NCBI RefSeq assembly: GCF_029688865.1
Contig: NZ_JARUKV010000018.1
Coordinates: 37,767 to 101,766 of the forward strand
Source of the DNA: Natronococcus sp. A-GB7
Lineage (GTDB): Archaea; Halobacteriota; Halobacteria; Halobacteriales; Natrialbaceae
Length of the DNA: 64,000 bases
Direction of reading: 5' to 3'
Shown: in pieces, positions 1 through 9,180 of the stretch
How the letters are laid out: every line of letters starts with the position of its first letter
Numbering within the stretch: the stretch's first letter is position 1
Program-made: the position numbers and the translations under genes
Notes under the pieces: generated by a model
Database searches by the model: none
Told to the model about the DNA's origin: nothing
The model's input: the letters and a program-made list of their open reading frames with translations, nothing else

Positions 1-78
1 TACCCCGGCGTCGACACCGAGGAGACGGTCGACTGTGTCCATCGGCTCGGCGACGAGGTCGCACCCGAACTCCGGTAA
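1..78 (+). CDS. C-terminal end of a gene cut by the window edge
   Basis: Frame 1 is open from the first base to a TAA at 76-78 and encodes the last 25 residues of a protein, ending DEVAPELR. The composition and third-base GC are those of a real haloarchaeal gene. The tail resembles the end of luciferase-like flavin monooxygenases, which often finish with a VIPEL-type sequence, but 25 residues cannot settle the family. It converges on paaI with a 27-base gap. Confidence 0.5.
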   Translation, partial: YPGVDTEETVDCVHRLGDEVAPELR

Positions 79-105
79 CTCGAGTCGAATCGCGGTCGAA
101 CAGAA

Positions 106-492
106 CTAACCGGTTTTGTAGACGCCTCGAGCGTCGGCGATCAGTGTATCCTCCTCTGCCGTGTAGACCTCGACGTCGACGGTCCCGACGTCGCTGCCAC
201 AGCGCACCACGTCGGCCTCGGCGTAGAGATCGCCCGTCCCCGCGCTGAGGTAGTCGATACGCATGTCGATCGTCGGGACGGGCTGGTCGACCAGCGAGAC
301 TAGCGCCGCGCCGCCGACGGTGTCGGCTAGCGTGAACGTGACGCCGCCGTGGGCCATCAGTTCGTCCTCGTTCCAGGAGAGCTCCTCGCGCATCTCGAGA
401 CGTCCCTCGGCGTAGCCGTCGGCACACTCCGTGATCTCGATTCCCAGCAGGGACGCAAAGGGCATCCCCTCGAAGAACGCTTCGATATCCAT
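106..492 (-). CDS. paaI: PaaI-type hotdog acyl-CoA thioesterase
   Basis: A 128-residue single hotdog-fold protein. The central MAHGGVTFTLADTVGGAA segment is the PaaI/4HBT signature: a short loop leading to the long hotdog helix with the catalytic Asp. In bacteria PaaI hydrolyses hydroxyphenylacetyl-CoA or dead-end ring-CoA products of phenylacetate breakdown and frees CoA. It lies downstream of paaK on the same strand, but a TATA-like element 27 bases before the ATG suggests its own leaderless promoter. Family is clear; the substrate is inferred from the neighbours. Confidence 0.85.
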   Translation of the reverse strand: MDIEAFFEGMPFASLLGIEITECADGYAEGRLEMREELSWNEDELMAHGGVTFTLADTVGGAALVSLVDQPVPTIDMRIDYLSAGTGDLYAEADVVRCGSDVGTVDVEVYTAEEDTLIADARGVYKTG

Positions 493-515
493 GCAACACG
501 GTGCCGTACGAATCC

Positions 516-522
516 TAATAAA
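516..522 (-). promoter_or_regulatory. TATA box of paaI
   Basis: TTTATTA on the minus strand, centred 27 bases before the paaI ATG, the spacing of leaderless haloarchaeal promoters. Confidence 0.5.
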
Positions 523-558
523 AGTAGCAGACCGCTCGCGATCCCCGGATCGAGCGCG

Positions 559-1842
559 TCAGCGGTGATCGTAGACGCGCTTGACCTTCCCTACCTCCGT
601 CCGCTCGATCGTTCCGTACTCGACCAGTTCGAGGACGTCGGGTCGGATGGAGAGGACGTTCCGCAGCCGCTCGAGGACCGCCTCCCGGAGCGCCTCGCGG
701 TCGCCGTCGAACCCCTCCGTCAGCTCGACGGTCAGCGCCAGCCGATCCAGTTCGTCCTCGCGGGAGAGGTCGATCCGGTAGTACGGCGCCACCGCGTCGA
801 ACTCGAGGACGACGTCCTCGATCTGGCTCGGGTACAGGTTGGCCCCACGGACGATGAGTCGGTCGTCAGCCCGGCCCGTGACGCTGCCCATCCGGACAGT
901 CGTCCGACCGCACGCACACTCGTCGAACGTGAGCGACGTGAGATCACCGGTCCGATACCGGAGGACGGGCAGGGCTTCCTTCGACAGTGAGGTCAACACC
1001 AGCTCGCCCTCCTCGCCCTCGGGGAGGGTCTCGCCCGTCTTCGGATCGACGACCTCGGGGTAGAAGTGATCCTCCCAGACGTGCATCCCGTTCTGGGCCT
1101 CGCGACACTCGACGGCGACGCCCGGACCGATCAGCTCCGAGAGCCCGTAGTTCTCGATCCCGATCGCACCGAGGTGCTCCTCGATCGCCTCGCGCATCGG
1201 CTCCGTACAGGGTTCGGCGCCGTAGAGCACCGTCGAGAGCGGCAGCTCGCGGGGATCGACACCCATCTCGCGGGCGGTCTCGGCGAAGTACAGCGCGTAC
1301 GAGGGGGTACAGGCGATGGCGTCGCTCTCGAGGTCGCGGGCGAGTTCGACCTGTCGCTGGGTGTTCCCGCTTCCCGACGGGATCACCGTCGCGCCGAGGG
1401 CCTCGGCACCGCCGTGGAACCCCAGGCCGCCGGTGAAGAGGCCGTAGCCGTAGGCGTTCTGGACGGTGTCTCCCGATTCGATCCCCGCGGCTTCCAGCGA
1501 CCGAGCCATCACCTCGTCCCACAGCTCGAGGTCGCGCTCGGTGTAGCCGACGATCTTGGGTTTGCCAGTCGTGCCCGACGAGGCGTGGATACGCAGGAGT
1601 TCGTCGCCGTCGACGGCGAAGAGGCCGTCCGGATACTCGTCGCGGAAATCCTCCTTCGTCGTGAACGGCAGCCGCTCGAGGTCGTCGACCGACTGGACGT
1701 CCTCGGGCGAGACTCCGGCCTCGTCGAGCCGCTCACAGTAGAACGGGACGTTCTCGTAGGCGTGAGCGACGGTGTCGCGGAGCCGCTCGGACTGCAGCTC
1801 CCGGCGCTCCTCGCGAGCGGCTCGCTCGGTGGTACCTGCCAT
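559..1842 (-). CDS. paaK: Phenylacetate-CoA ligase
   Basis: 427 residues from the ATG at 1842; an upstream in-frame start at 1875 would add 11 residues with no family support. It is an AMP-forming ligase that activates phenylacetate to phenylacetyl-CoA, the first step of the pathway. Visible features are the P-loop SSGTTGKPKIVGYT, the ENYGLSE adenine-binding motif, the YRTGDL motif and a C-terminal PaaK domain with the VGKVKRV lysine. The length fits the family. The gap of about 100 bases from the zinc-ribbon gene upstream leaves open whether it shares the paaABCD transcript. Confidence 0.93.
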   Translation of the reverse strand: MAGTTERAAREERRELQSERLRDTVAHAYENVPFYCERLDEAGVSPEDVQSVDDLERLPFTTKEDFRDEYPDGLFAVDGDELLRIHASSGTTGKPKIVGYTERDLELWDEVMARSLEAAGIESGDTVQNAYGYGLFTGGLGFHGGAEALGATVIPSGSGNTQRQVELARDLESDAIACTPSYALYFAETAREMGVDPRELPLSTVLYGAEPCTEPMREAIEEHLGAIGIENYGLSELIGPGVAVECREAQNGMHVWEDHFYPEVVDPKTGETLPEGEEGELVLTSLSKEALPVLRYRTGDLTSLTFDECACGRTTVRMGSVTGRADDRLIVRGANLYPSQIEDVVLEFDAVAPYYRIDLSREDELDRLALTVELTEGFDGDREALREAVLERLRNVLSIRPDVLELVEYGTIERTEVGKVKRVYDHR

Positions 1843-1948
1843 GGCTCGTCCCGAACCCACGACACCGAGTACCAAAGTTTTGATCCCCGGTCGCCGACGG
1901 GCGCGTTCGCTCGCGGTCGACGGCTGGAAAAAACGAACGTCGGCTCGA

Positions 1949-2119
1949 CTACTCGAACTTCTCGAACGGCTGCTCGCAGGCGTTGCAGTAGTGCATCGAC
2001 CGACAGAGCGACGGCCCCTTCGGGTGTTCGCGGACGGTGTCGGTCGACTCGCAGTACGGACACTCCGCGCCCGCGTCCTCGCCGCTGGTCGTGACGCTCG
2101 GGTCTCGGCTCCGTCTCAT
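1949..2119 (-). CDS. Stand-alone PaaD C-terminal zinc ribbon
   Basis: A 56-residue protein starting at an ATG that overlaps the paaD stop as ATGA. It carries two CxxC pairs, ECPYC and YCNAC, plus a Cys in PSLCRS between them. This is the arrangement of the C-terminal zinc ribbon of bacterial PaaD, including the closing NACEQPFEKF. In bacteria this domain is fused to the MIP18-like part of PaaD. Here it is a separate, translationally coupled gene. It probably helps iron-cluster or metal assembly of the PaaABC epoxidase. Too short to appear in many gene calls, but the Cys pattern and the overlap make it convincing. Confidence 0.85.
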   Translation of the reverse strand: MRRSRDPSVTTSGEDAGAECPYCESTDTVREHPKGPSLCRSMHYCNACEQPFEKFE

Positions 2120-2535
2120 ATGCTCAGTCCGAACTCCCGGAGGTCCGTTTTCCCCTGCTCGGTCACCATCTCGATCGTCCACTCGGGGCTCCAGACGAGG
2201 CGCACCTCGGCGTCCTCGACGCCCCCGACGTCGGCTGCCGTCTCCTGAACCTGTTCGGTGAGCATGTCCCTGGCCGGACAGCCCGAGTAGGTCAGCGTCA
2301 TGTCGACGACCGCGCGTCCGTCCTCGACGGTCACGCCGTAGATCAGCCCGAGGTCGACGATGCTGATCGGCATCTCGGGGTCCTCGATCCCGTAGAGGGC
2401 CTCCCAGACGTCGGCCTCGACGCCCGTGGCGTCCTCGCCGGTCGCCGGCAGTTCCTCTGCGCCCTCGCCCTCTCGGTACTCCGTGTACGCACACGGCGTC
2501 GCGTCCGCGTCCGGATCCGGTATCTCGCTGCTCAT
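2116..2535 (-). CDS. paaD: Phenylacetyl-CoA epoxidase assembly protein PaaD (MIP18 domain)
   Basis: 139 residues from the ATG at 2535, which overlaps the paaC stop as ATGA. The MIP18/DUF59 fold is seen in DPEMPISIVDLGLIYGV and in the cysteine loop YSGCPARDML. Members take part in Fe-S or diiron maturation, and PaaD is needed for activity of the PaaABC monooxygenase. It lacks the C-terminal zinc ribbon found in bacterial PaaD, which the next gene supplies. About 30 N-terminal residues precede the conserved domain and look disordered. Confidence 0.9.
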   Translation of the reverse strand: MSSEIPDPDADATPCAYTEYREGEGAEELPATGEDATGVEADVWEALYGIEDPEMPISIVDLGLIYGVTVEDGRAVVDMTLTYSGCPARDMLTEQVQETAADVGGVEDAEVRLVWSPEWTIEMVTEQGKTDLREFGLSI

Positions 2536-3386
2536 TCCGGTTTCTCCATGATTTTGGTAGTCTCGCTGCGCCCGAGGTCGCGGTACGTGTGGGTCAGCTC
2601 GTCGTGAAGGTCGAACCACGCGTCGGTGTGACTCCCGTCCCGGCCGCGCTCCTCGGGGAGCATCTCTTCGGTGATCTCGAAGGTGTCGTCGTCGACCTGC
2701 GCGCTGACCGGCAGTTCGAGCTCGAGGGACTCGAGGTAGGGGACGACGATCGAGAGCCACTCTTCGCCCAGCTCCTCGAGGGTTGCGTCGCGAAGCCCCA
2801 GGTCGACGATATCGCGTTCGACCTCCCGATCGACCGGTTCGAAGAGGGTGAGGGCGTGTGGGAACAGCCGATCGAGGGCGTCCTGCAGGCGCTCGTGGCC
2901 CTCCTCACCCTCGGCGAGCCGTTCGACCCAGTTCTGGGCGTGCTCTAAGTGGTAGGCCTCCTCGCTCTGGATCTTGCCAACGCGGTCGGCGATCTTCGGG
3001 TACGCCGAGTCCTCGAGGGCTTCGAGCCGGAGCTCCTCGGCGGCGTCGTAGAGGTACGATCGCAGCACGGCGTCGGCCCAGTCGCCCTCCTCGAAGGAAC
3101 GTTCGACGAGCGTGGTGTGGCGGAAATCGGCGGGATCGCGCTCGTAGATCAGCTCCTGCTCCTCGAAGCCGAGGTCCTCGAGGACGTCGTACCACAGCCG
3201 CGCGTGGCCGAGCTCGTCCTGGGCGTTGTTCGCCAGCGCGAGGTCCGACTCGAGGCTGGGTGCCTGAACCTGCCACTCGGTGTAGCGCTCGGCCAGCACG
3301 AACTCGTCGTCCGCGAGGCGCTTCAGCAGCGTCTCGAGGGCGTCGCGCTCGCGGGCGTCAAGCTCGGTTGGGCTCTCGAGGCTCAT
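2532..3386 (-). CDS. paaC: Phenylacetyl-CoA epoxidase subunit PaaC
   Basis: 284 residues, ferritin-like four-helix protein of the PaaA/PaaC family. It pairs with PaaA in the 1,2-epoxidase complex that attacks the ring of phenylacetyl-CoA; in bacteria PaaC is the structural partner. The segments NNAQDELGHARLWYDVL and EEAYHLEHAQNW correspond to the diiron helices, and Glu/His residues are still present in both. The start ATG shares one base with the paaB stop (TGATG), so the two are translationally coupled. Confidence 0.93.
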   Translation of the reverse strand: MSLESPTELDARERDALETLLKRLADDEFVLAERYTEWQVQAPSLESDLALANNAQDELGHARLWYDVLEDLGFEEQELIYERDPADFRHTTLVERSFEEGDWADAVLRSYLYDAAEELRLEALEDSAYPKIADRVGKIQSEEAYHLEHAQNWVERLAEGEEGHERLQDALDRLFPHALTLFEPVDREVERDIVDLGLRDATLEELGEEWLSIVVPYLESLELELPVSAQVDDDTFEITEEMLPEERGRDGSHTDAWFDLHDELTHTYRDLGRSETTKIMEKPE

Positions 3387-3703
3387 CAGTCGTCACCCCG
3401 CTGGCGCTCGGCGGTCGCCTGTTCGTCCTCGCTCTCGACGACCTCGACGGCGTCCTCGCCGGTCGTGTTGTAGGCCGTCGCCCACCGGTAGCTCTTGTCG
3501 GTCGTCCCGCCGAAGGCGACGTCCTCGGTGTCGATCTCGCCGATCTCCTCGCGGGGAACGACCCAGAGGCTGTTCGTCGGCTTCCGGCGGCCGTGCTGGA
3601 TCGCGGCGAACTGCTTTGCCATCTCGCGGTCGGGCGCGTGAACGTTGCCGCAGTGGGCGTGGTACCCTCCCGTCTTCTCCTGGCGGAACACTTCCCAGAT
3701 CAT
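3386..3703 (-). CDS. paaB: Phenylacetyl-CoA epoxidase subunit PaaB
   Basis: 105 residues from the ATG at 3703. The opening MIWEVFRQEKTGGYHAHCGN is the PaaB signature, as is the NSLWVVPREEI segment. PaaB is a small bridging subunit that holds PaaA-PaaC heterodimers together in the epoxidase. A longer upstream reading of the same frame overlaps paaA and is not used. Two bases separate it from paaA, and it overlaps paaC. The acidic C-terminal tail is typical of halophiles. Confidence 0.93.
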   Translation of the reverse strand: MIWEVFRQEKTGGYHAHCGNVHAPDREMAKQFAAIQHGRRKPTNSLWVVPREEIGEIDTEDVAFGGTTDKSYRWATAYNTTGEDAVEVVESEDEQATAERQRGDD

Positions 3704-3705
3704 GG

Positions 3706-4647
3706 TCAGTCGGCCGCCTGCGGCGCGTGGCCGCCGGCGGTGGTTGCGTCGCCTTCGATCGTGTCGCGGACCCACTGGACCGCGTCCTGTGCCTGCTTGC
3801 GGCCGTTGATCTGGCCGAGACCGGGCTCGTAGTCGTTCTTCGCGATCGTGAAGAACTCGTCCCAGTCCAGATCACCCTCCTCGACGGCGTAGGTGCCGTC
3901 GTCGCGCTCGCGAATGCGCGGTTCGTCGGGAATCTCGAGGCCGTGTTTGCGAGCTTTGGGAATGTACTGGTCGAGGAAGGCGTCCCGGAGTTCGTCGTTG
4001 GACTGCTGTTTGAGTCCGACAGAAGCAGCGAAGTCGTGGTGGGTGCTCTTGTCGTCGGTGGGCCCGAAGAACTGGATGATGCGGGGCCACCACTCCTCGA
4101 AGGCTTCCTGGGTCATTTCCTGTTCCTTACGCGAGCCGGTCATGAGCTCCTTGAGGATGTCCTCGCCATGTTTGACGTGAAAACCCTCCTCGAAGCAGAC
4201 CTTGTCCATCGCGTGGGCGTATGGCTCCCAGCTGGTCCGGCGAAGCGTCGCCTGCCGGCGCATCGCGGCGCCGTCGACGAAAAACGAGATCATCGGAATC
4301 TCGACCCAGCTCTTCAGCGGGTAGTGAAAGCAGTTGAGGAACTTGCCGTCCCCGTTCGCGAGGTCCTCGAGCATCTCCTCGCGAGTCTTGACGCCCAGCG
4401 ACTCGGCGGCACGGTACAGCAGTTGCCCGTGGCCGATCTCGTCCTGGACCTTCGCCGAGAACGCCAGCTTCCGGTCGATGCTCGGCGCCTGGCGAATAAA
4501 CGGCCGCTCTAAGTACGCGCCCATGATCTCGCTGTTGGCGTGGAACTCGATCATCCGCGTCGCAGCCTCCCGGTACTCCTGCGGAAGGTCGTCTGCGGGG
4601 CTGAACTCCCGCGGCCCCGCACGTGTTTTGACTGTGTCCAGATCCAT
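3706..4647 (-). CDS. paaA: Phenylacetyl-CoA epoxidase catalytic subunit PaaA
   Basis: 313 residues, the oxygenase subunit with the diiron centre that epoxidises phenylacetyl-CoA. Candidate iron ligands are visible in QDEIGHGQLLYR (Glu70, His73) and CFEEGFHVKHG (Glu153 or Glu154, His157). It is the first gene of the paaABCD-zinc ribbon operon. The promoter must lie in the 93 bases shared with the divergent HTH_10 regulator; no strong TATA stands out there on this strand. No PaaE reductase follows the operon. Confidence 0.95.
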   Translation of the reverse strand: MDLDTVKTRAGPREFSPADDLPQEYREAATRMIEFHANSEIMGAYLERPFIRQAPSIDRKLAFSAKVQDEIGHGQLLYRAAESLGVKTREEMLEDLANGDGKFLNCFHYPLKSWVEIPMISFFVDGAAMRRQATLRRTSWEPYAHAMDKVCFEEGFHVKHGEDILKELMTGSRKEQEMTQEAFEEWWPRIIQFFGPTDDKSTHHDFAASVGLKQQSNDELRDAFLDQYIPKARKHGLEIPDEPRIRERDDGTYAVEEGDLDWDEFFTIAKNDYEPGLGQINGRKQAQDAVQWVRDTIEGDATTAGGHAPQAAD

Positions 4648-4740
4648 GGTTATAAACCACGATAGATACGTTCTTAGCAGTTGACCGCCACATACGGGGG
4701 TTTTAAATCATACGACATCTACGATCCGAACAGGTTCGCC

Positions 4741-5379
4741 GTGATCGAAGAGTGCCTGACCGTCGAGTTCCGAGTTCGCAACGACGACTGTCCGCTCGCG
4801 GAGGCGACCGAGTCGACCGGCGTTCAGATCGACGCACGACCTCCACAGCGACGCAGCGACGGCTACGACCTTCTGCAGTTCAGCGCGCCGACGAGCGACC
4901 GACTGACCCGACTGCTCGACGACGACGATCGAATTTCGCACCTGCACGTCTCGAGAACCGACGGTCGATCCCGGTATCGGTGCCTCTCGAAGCACCCGTG
5001 CGTGATCCGGCGACTGATCGACGGCGGCCTCATCGTCGAAACGCTGCAGTACCGCGACGGTGCGGCGACGATCTTCGGTGCGGTTGTCGGCCGCGACGTC
5101 CTCAAGGGCGTTATGGAGGCCGCCGGCGAGACCGTCGGCGTCAGACTCGAGCGCGTTTCCCCGCTCGAGGCCGAGACCACCGAGTCGCCGGCCCGGCGGT
5201 GGGAGCTGACGCCGGCCCAGGAGGAGTGTCTTCGGGCGGCCCTCGAGGCGGGCTACTTCCGGATTCCGCGGGAAGCCAGCTCCGAGGACGTCGCGGCGGC
5301 GCTCGGGATTAGCAAGTCGGCGTTTCTCGAGCGACTTCGCCGTGCCGAGGCGACGCTGTTCGAGCAAATGTTCTCCTAA
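4741..5379 (+). CDS. HTH_10 (Bat-type) regulator of the paa operon
   Basis: 212 residues from the GTG at 4741. An in-frame TTG at 4681 is less likely because it precedes the TATA-like TTTTAAAT at about 4700. The N-terminal part is the small-molecule-sensing region typical of short haloarchaeal HTH_10 proteins. The C-terminus, LTPAQEECLRAALEAGYF to the RLRRAEATLF helix, is the Bat-type helix-turn-helix. It is divergent from paaA with a short shared control region, which suggests that it controls the phenylacetate genes. That role is inferred from position only. Confidence 0.85.
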   Translation: MIEECLTVEFRVRNDDCPLAEATESTGVQIDARPPQRRSDGYDLLQFSAPTSDRLTRLLDDDDRISHLHVSRTDGRSRYRCLSKHPCVIRRLIDGGLIVETLQYRDGAATIFGAVVGRDVLKGVMEAAGETVGVRLERVSPLEAETTESPARRWELTPAQEECLRAALEAGYFRIPREASSEDVAAALGISKSAFLERLRRAEATLFEQMFS

Positions 5380-5457
5380 CGAACTCGAGAGCCCGGCGTC
5401 GACAGCTTCGACTCGCCCGGAAACGTCCGGTTCCGTCGGGCGGATCTCGAAGTAAAC

Positions 5458-5465
5458 TATTTATG
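5458..5465 (+). promoter_or_regulatory. TATA box of the MaoC gene
   Basis: TATTTATG centred about 27 bases before the ATG at 5488, consistent with a leaderless transcript separate from the regulator upstream. Confidence 0.6.
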
Positions 5466-5487
5466 CTGTGGTTTTGATGCGTGTCAC

Positions 5488-5949
5488 ATGGCGTACAGCT
5501 ACGAGCCACATCACTTCGAGGACTTCGAGGAAGGACAGACGTTCCAAAGCGTCGGACGCACGGTAACGGAGGCCGACTTCGTCATGCACTCGGCGCTGGC
5601 CGGCGACTGGACGGAACTACACACGAACAAGGAGTATGCCGAGGACAGCGCGTTCGGCGAGCGGATCGCCCACGGTCCGATGACGTTCGTCCAGGCGACC
5701 GGGTTCGTCTACCGAACCGGTATCGTCGAGCGGACCGCGTTCGCGTTCCTCGGAATGAACTATATGGATCTCCCGAACCCGGTCCACATCGGCGACACGC
5801 TTTCGCTCGAGATCGAAGTCACCGAAACCAAAGACGCCGGGAGCCGCGACGACGCCGGACTGGTCGTCCTCGACACCGAGATGACCAATCAGGACGGAAC
5901 TGTGGTTTTCCAGGGCGATATGAAGTTCCTGATCAAAACCAGGGGGTGA
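5488..5949 (+). CDS. MaoC-family hotdog hydratase
   Basis: 153 residues, single hotdog domain with the MaoC signature: the catalytic region AGDWTELHTNKEYA (Asp and His of the R-hydratase pair) and FGERIAHGPMTF. Members hydrate enoyl-CoA esters, and the related domain of bacterial PaaZ opens the oxepin-CoA ring formed from epoxidised phenylacetyl-CoA. Its position beside the paa regulator makes it a candidate for that ring-opening step, which no other gene here covers. The aldehyde dehydrogenase half of PaaZ is not in this window. Confidence 0.85.
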   Translation: MAYSYEPHHFEDFEEGQTFQSVGRTVTEADFVMHSALAGDWTELHTNKEYAEDSAFGERIAHGPMTFVQATGFVYRTGIVERTAFAFLGMNYMDLPNPVHIGDTLSLEIEVTETKDAGSRDDAGLVVLDTEMTNQDGTVVFQGDMKFLIKTRG

Positions 5950-6489
5950 GGCGTTTCGTCCGAGACGGTTCGCTGTACCGACGTACCGGCGTGACCGCAG
6001 CACAGTCGCGGTTACGCCGGAACGGTGTCTCGGCAATCGGTCCGAACGATACTGTCACTAAAGATCCGTCCTATGACAACACTACCGAAAGAATGGTAGT
6101 ATATTGATCTGAGATTACCTAGTAAATATAAAAAAACTGATTGAAATCGTTCCAAAATCGTGAGTGTCCTACTCAGGCTCCTCAGACGGTTTATATGCCA
6201 TCTACCGATAATCGTGACGTCGGACTATAGCCGTGCGACGTTCTTTTTGCATTTTCAGTTCCTGTTTCGGATCTGAGCGCTGTCTCCCGTCGATCTGGCC
6301 GAGAAGACCGTCGGAGAGAAGCTCTGTATCCGACAATTGAACTTATACATATATTTTTCTGATATGTTGGGAATTTGCTCGATGGTGCGGTAGCTTTCGC
6401 TCGGTGTCGTCTGACGAGTACGTTCGCCGATGTAGCCCGGACTGTTCGAGTCCGAACATTTACCTCCGCCCTCAGTGTGGATAGGCGTA
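5950..6489. other. 540-base AT-rich intergenic region
   Basis: No convincing ORF on either strand. It contains an inverted repeat ACTACC-N8-GGTAGT at 6081-6100 soon after the MaoC gene, an A-rich run near 6128, a TATA-like TTTATATG at 6189-6196 with no ORF after it, a T-run near 6243, and an AT-rich tract around 6342-6366. An ATTTAC at about 6455 could be the TATA box of the next gene. Confidence 0.5.
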
Positions 6490-6978
6490 ATGTCACTGCT
6501 CGTTCCGTTCGACGGATCGGTGCTCGCGAGGAAGGCACTCGAGCGCGCTTCGACGTTCGGCGATCTCCTCGAGGAAGATGTGGTCGCCCTGACGGTCGTT
6601 CCCGACGACGAGGAGTACGCTCGAGATCGGGGCTGGATCGGAGAGGGTGAACCGTTCGACCCCGAGACGATCGCCTCGGGGATGCAACGGCGCGTCGCAG
6701 ACGTCGATCCGGAAGCGACGTTTCGCGTCGAGCGCGTCACCTCCGACGAACCGACCGCGACGGCGACGACGAACGTCGTCCGCGAGATCAAGCGGATCGC
6801 CGGCGAGATCGGTGCCAGCGTCGTCTTCATCGGCTCGGAGAACGCGGGCTCGGTGATCTCTCCGCAGTCGAGCGTCGGCAGTCCCGTCGCGAACGACCAC
6901 CGGTACGACGTCTACGTCGTCCGTCACTCCGACTCCGAGGTCGGCGACATCGAGGACGTCGACTCCGTACGCTCGTAG
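6490..6978 (+). CDS. UspA-type universal stress protein
   Basis: 162 residues from the ATG at 6490; an earlier GTG adds only MWIGV. The N-terminal MSLLVPFDGSVLARKALERA is the first strand and phosphate loop of the USP fold. The C-terminal half carries VVFIGSENAGSVISPQSSVGSPVANDHRYDVYVV, where the usual GS(x)G ATP loop is altered, so ATP binding is doubtful. It precedes acs1 in the same direction, 97 bases away. Its role is unknown beyond stress-protein family membership. Confidence 0.8.
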   Translation: MSLLVPFDGSVLARKALERASTFGDLLEEDVVALTVVPDDEEYARDRGWIGEGEPFDPETIASGMQRRVADVDPEATFRVERVTSDEPTATATTNVVREIKRIAGEIGASVVFIGSENAGSVISPQSSVGSPVANDHRYDVYVVRHSDSEVGDIEDVDSVRS

Positions 6979-7075
6979 CGTTCGCGTCGACCGTCCCGAG
7001 GGCGAGTGGGATCGGCTCGAGGGCGGCGACCGGAGGAACGTTTATTCGACTGAACGACCTCGGGTCAACTAAGAC

Positions 7076-9052
<1,977 letters not shown>

Positions 9053-9148
9053 TACGCTTCGCGAACCCGACGTCTACGAAACGTTTTCAGCCCGCATCTG
9101 TTCGTCTATCGAACAGGTAACGAGCGCCTACTCGGGTGGTGCCGATAC

Positions 9149-9157
9149 AGTTATTTT
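9149..9157 (+). promoter_or_regulatory. TATA box fixing the start of the Bat-type regulator
   Basis: AGTTATTTT centred about 28 bases before the GTG at 9181. In-frame GTGs at 9136 and 9139 lie upstream of this element and could not be used in a transcript from it. Confidence 0.55.
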
Positions 9158-9180
9158 CGCGGAATCAAAATACCCGAAGT

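Noticed and set aside
4681..4740. TTG start for the paa regulator
   Set aside because: It lies upstream of the TATA-like TTTTAAAT at about 4700, so it could not be in a transcript from there; GTG 4741 is preferred.
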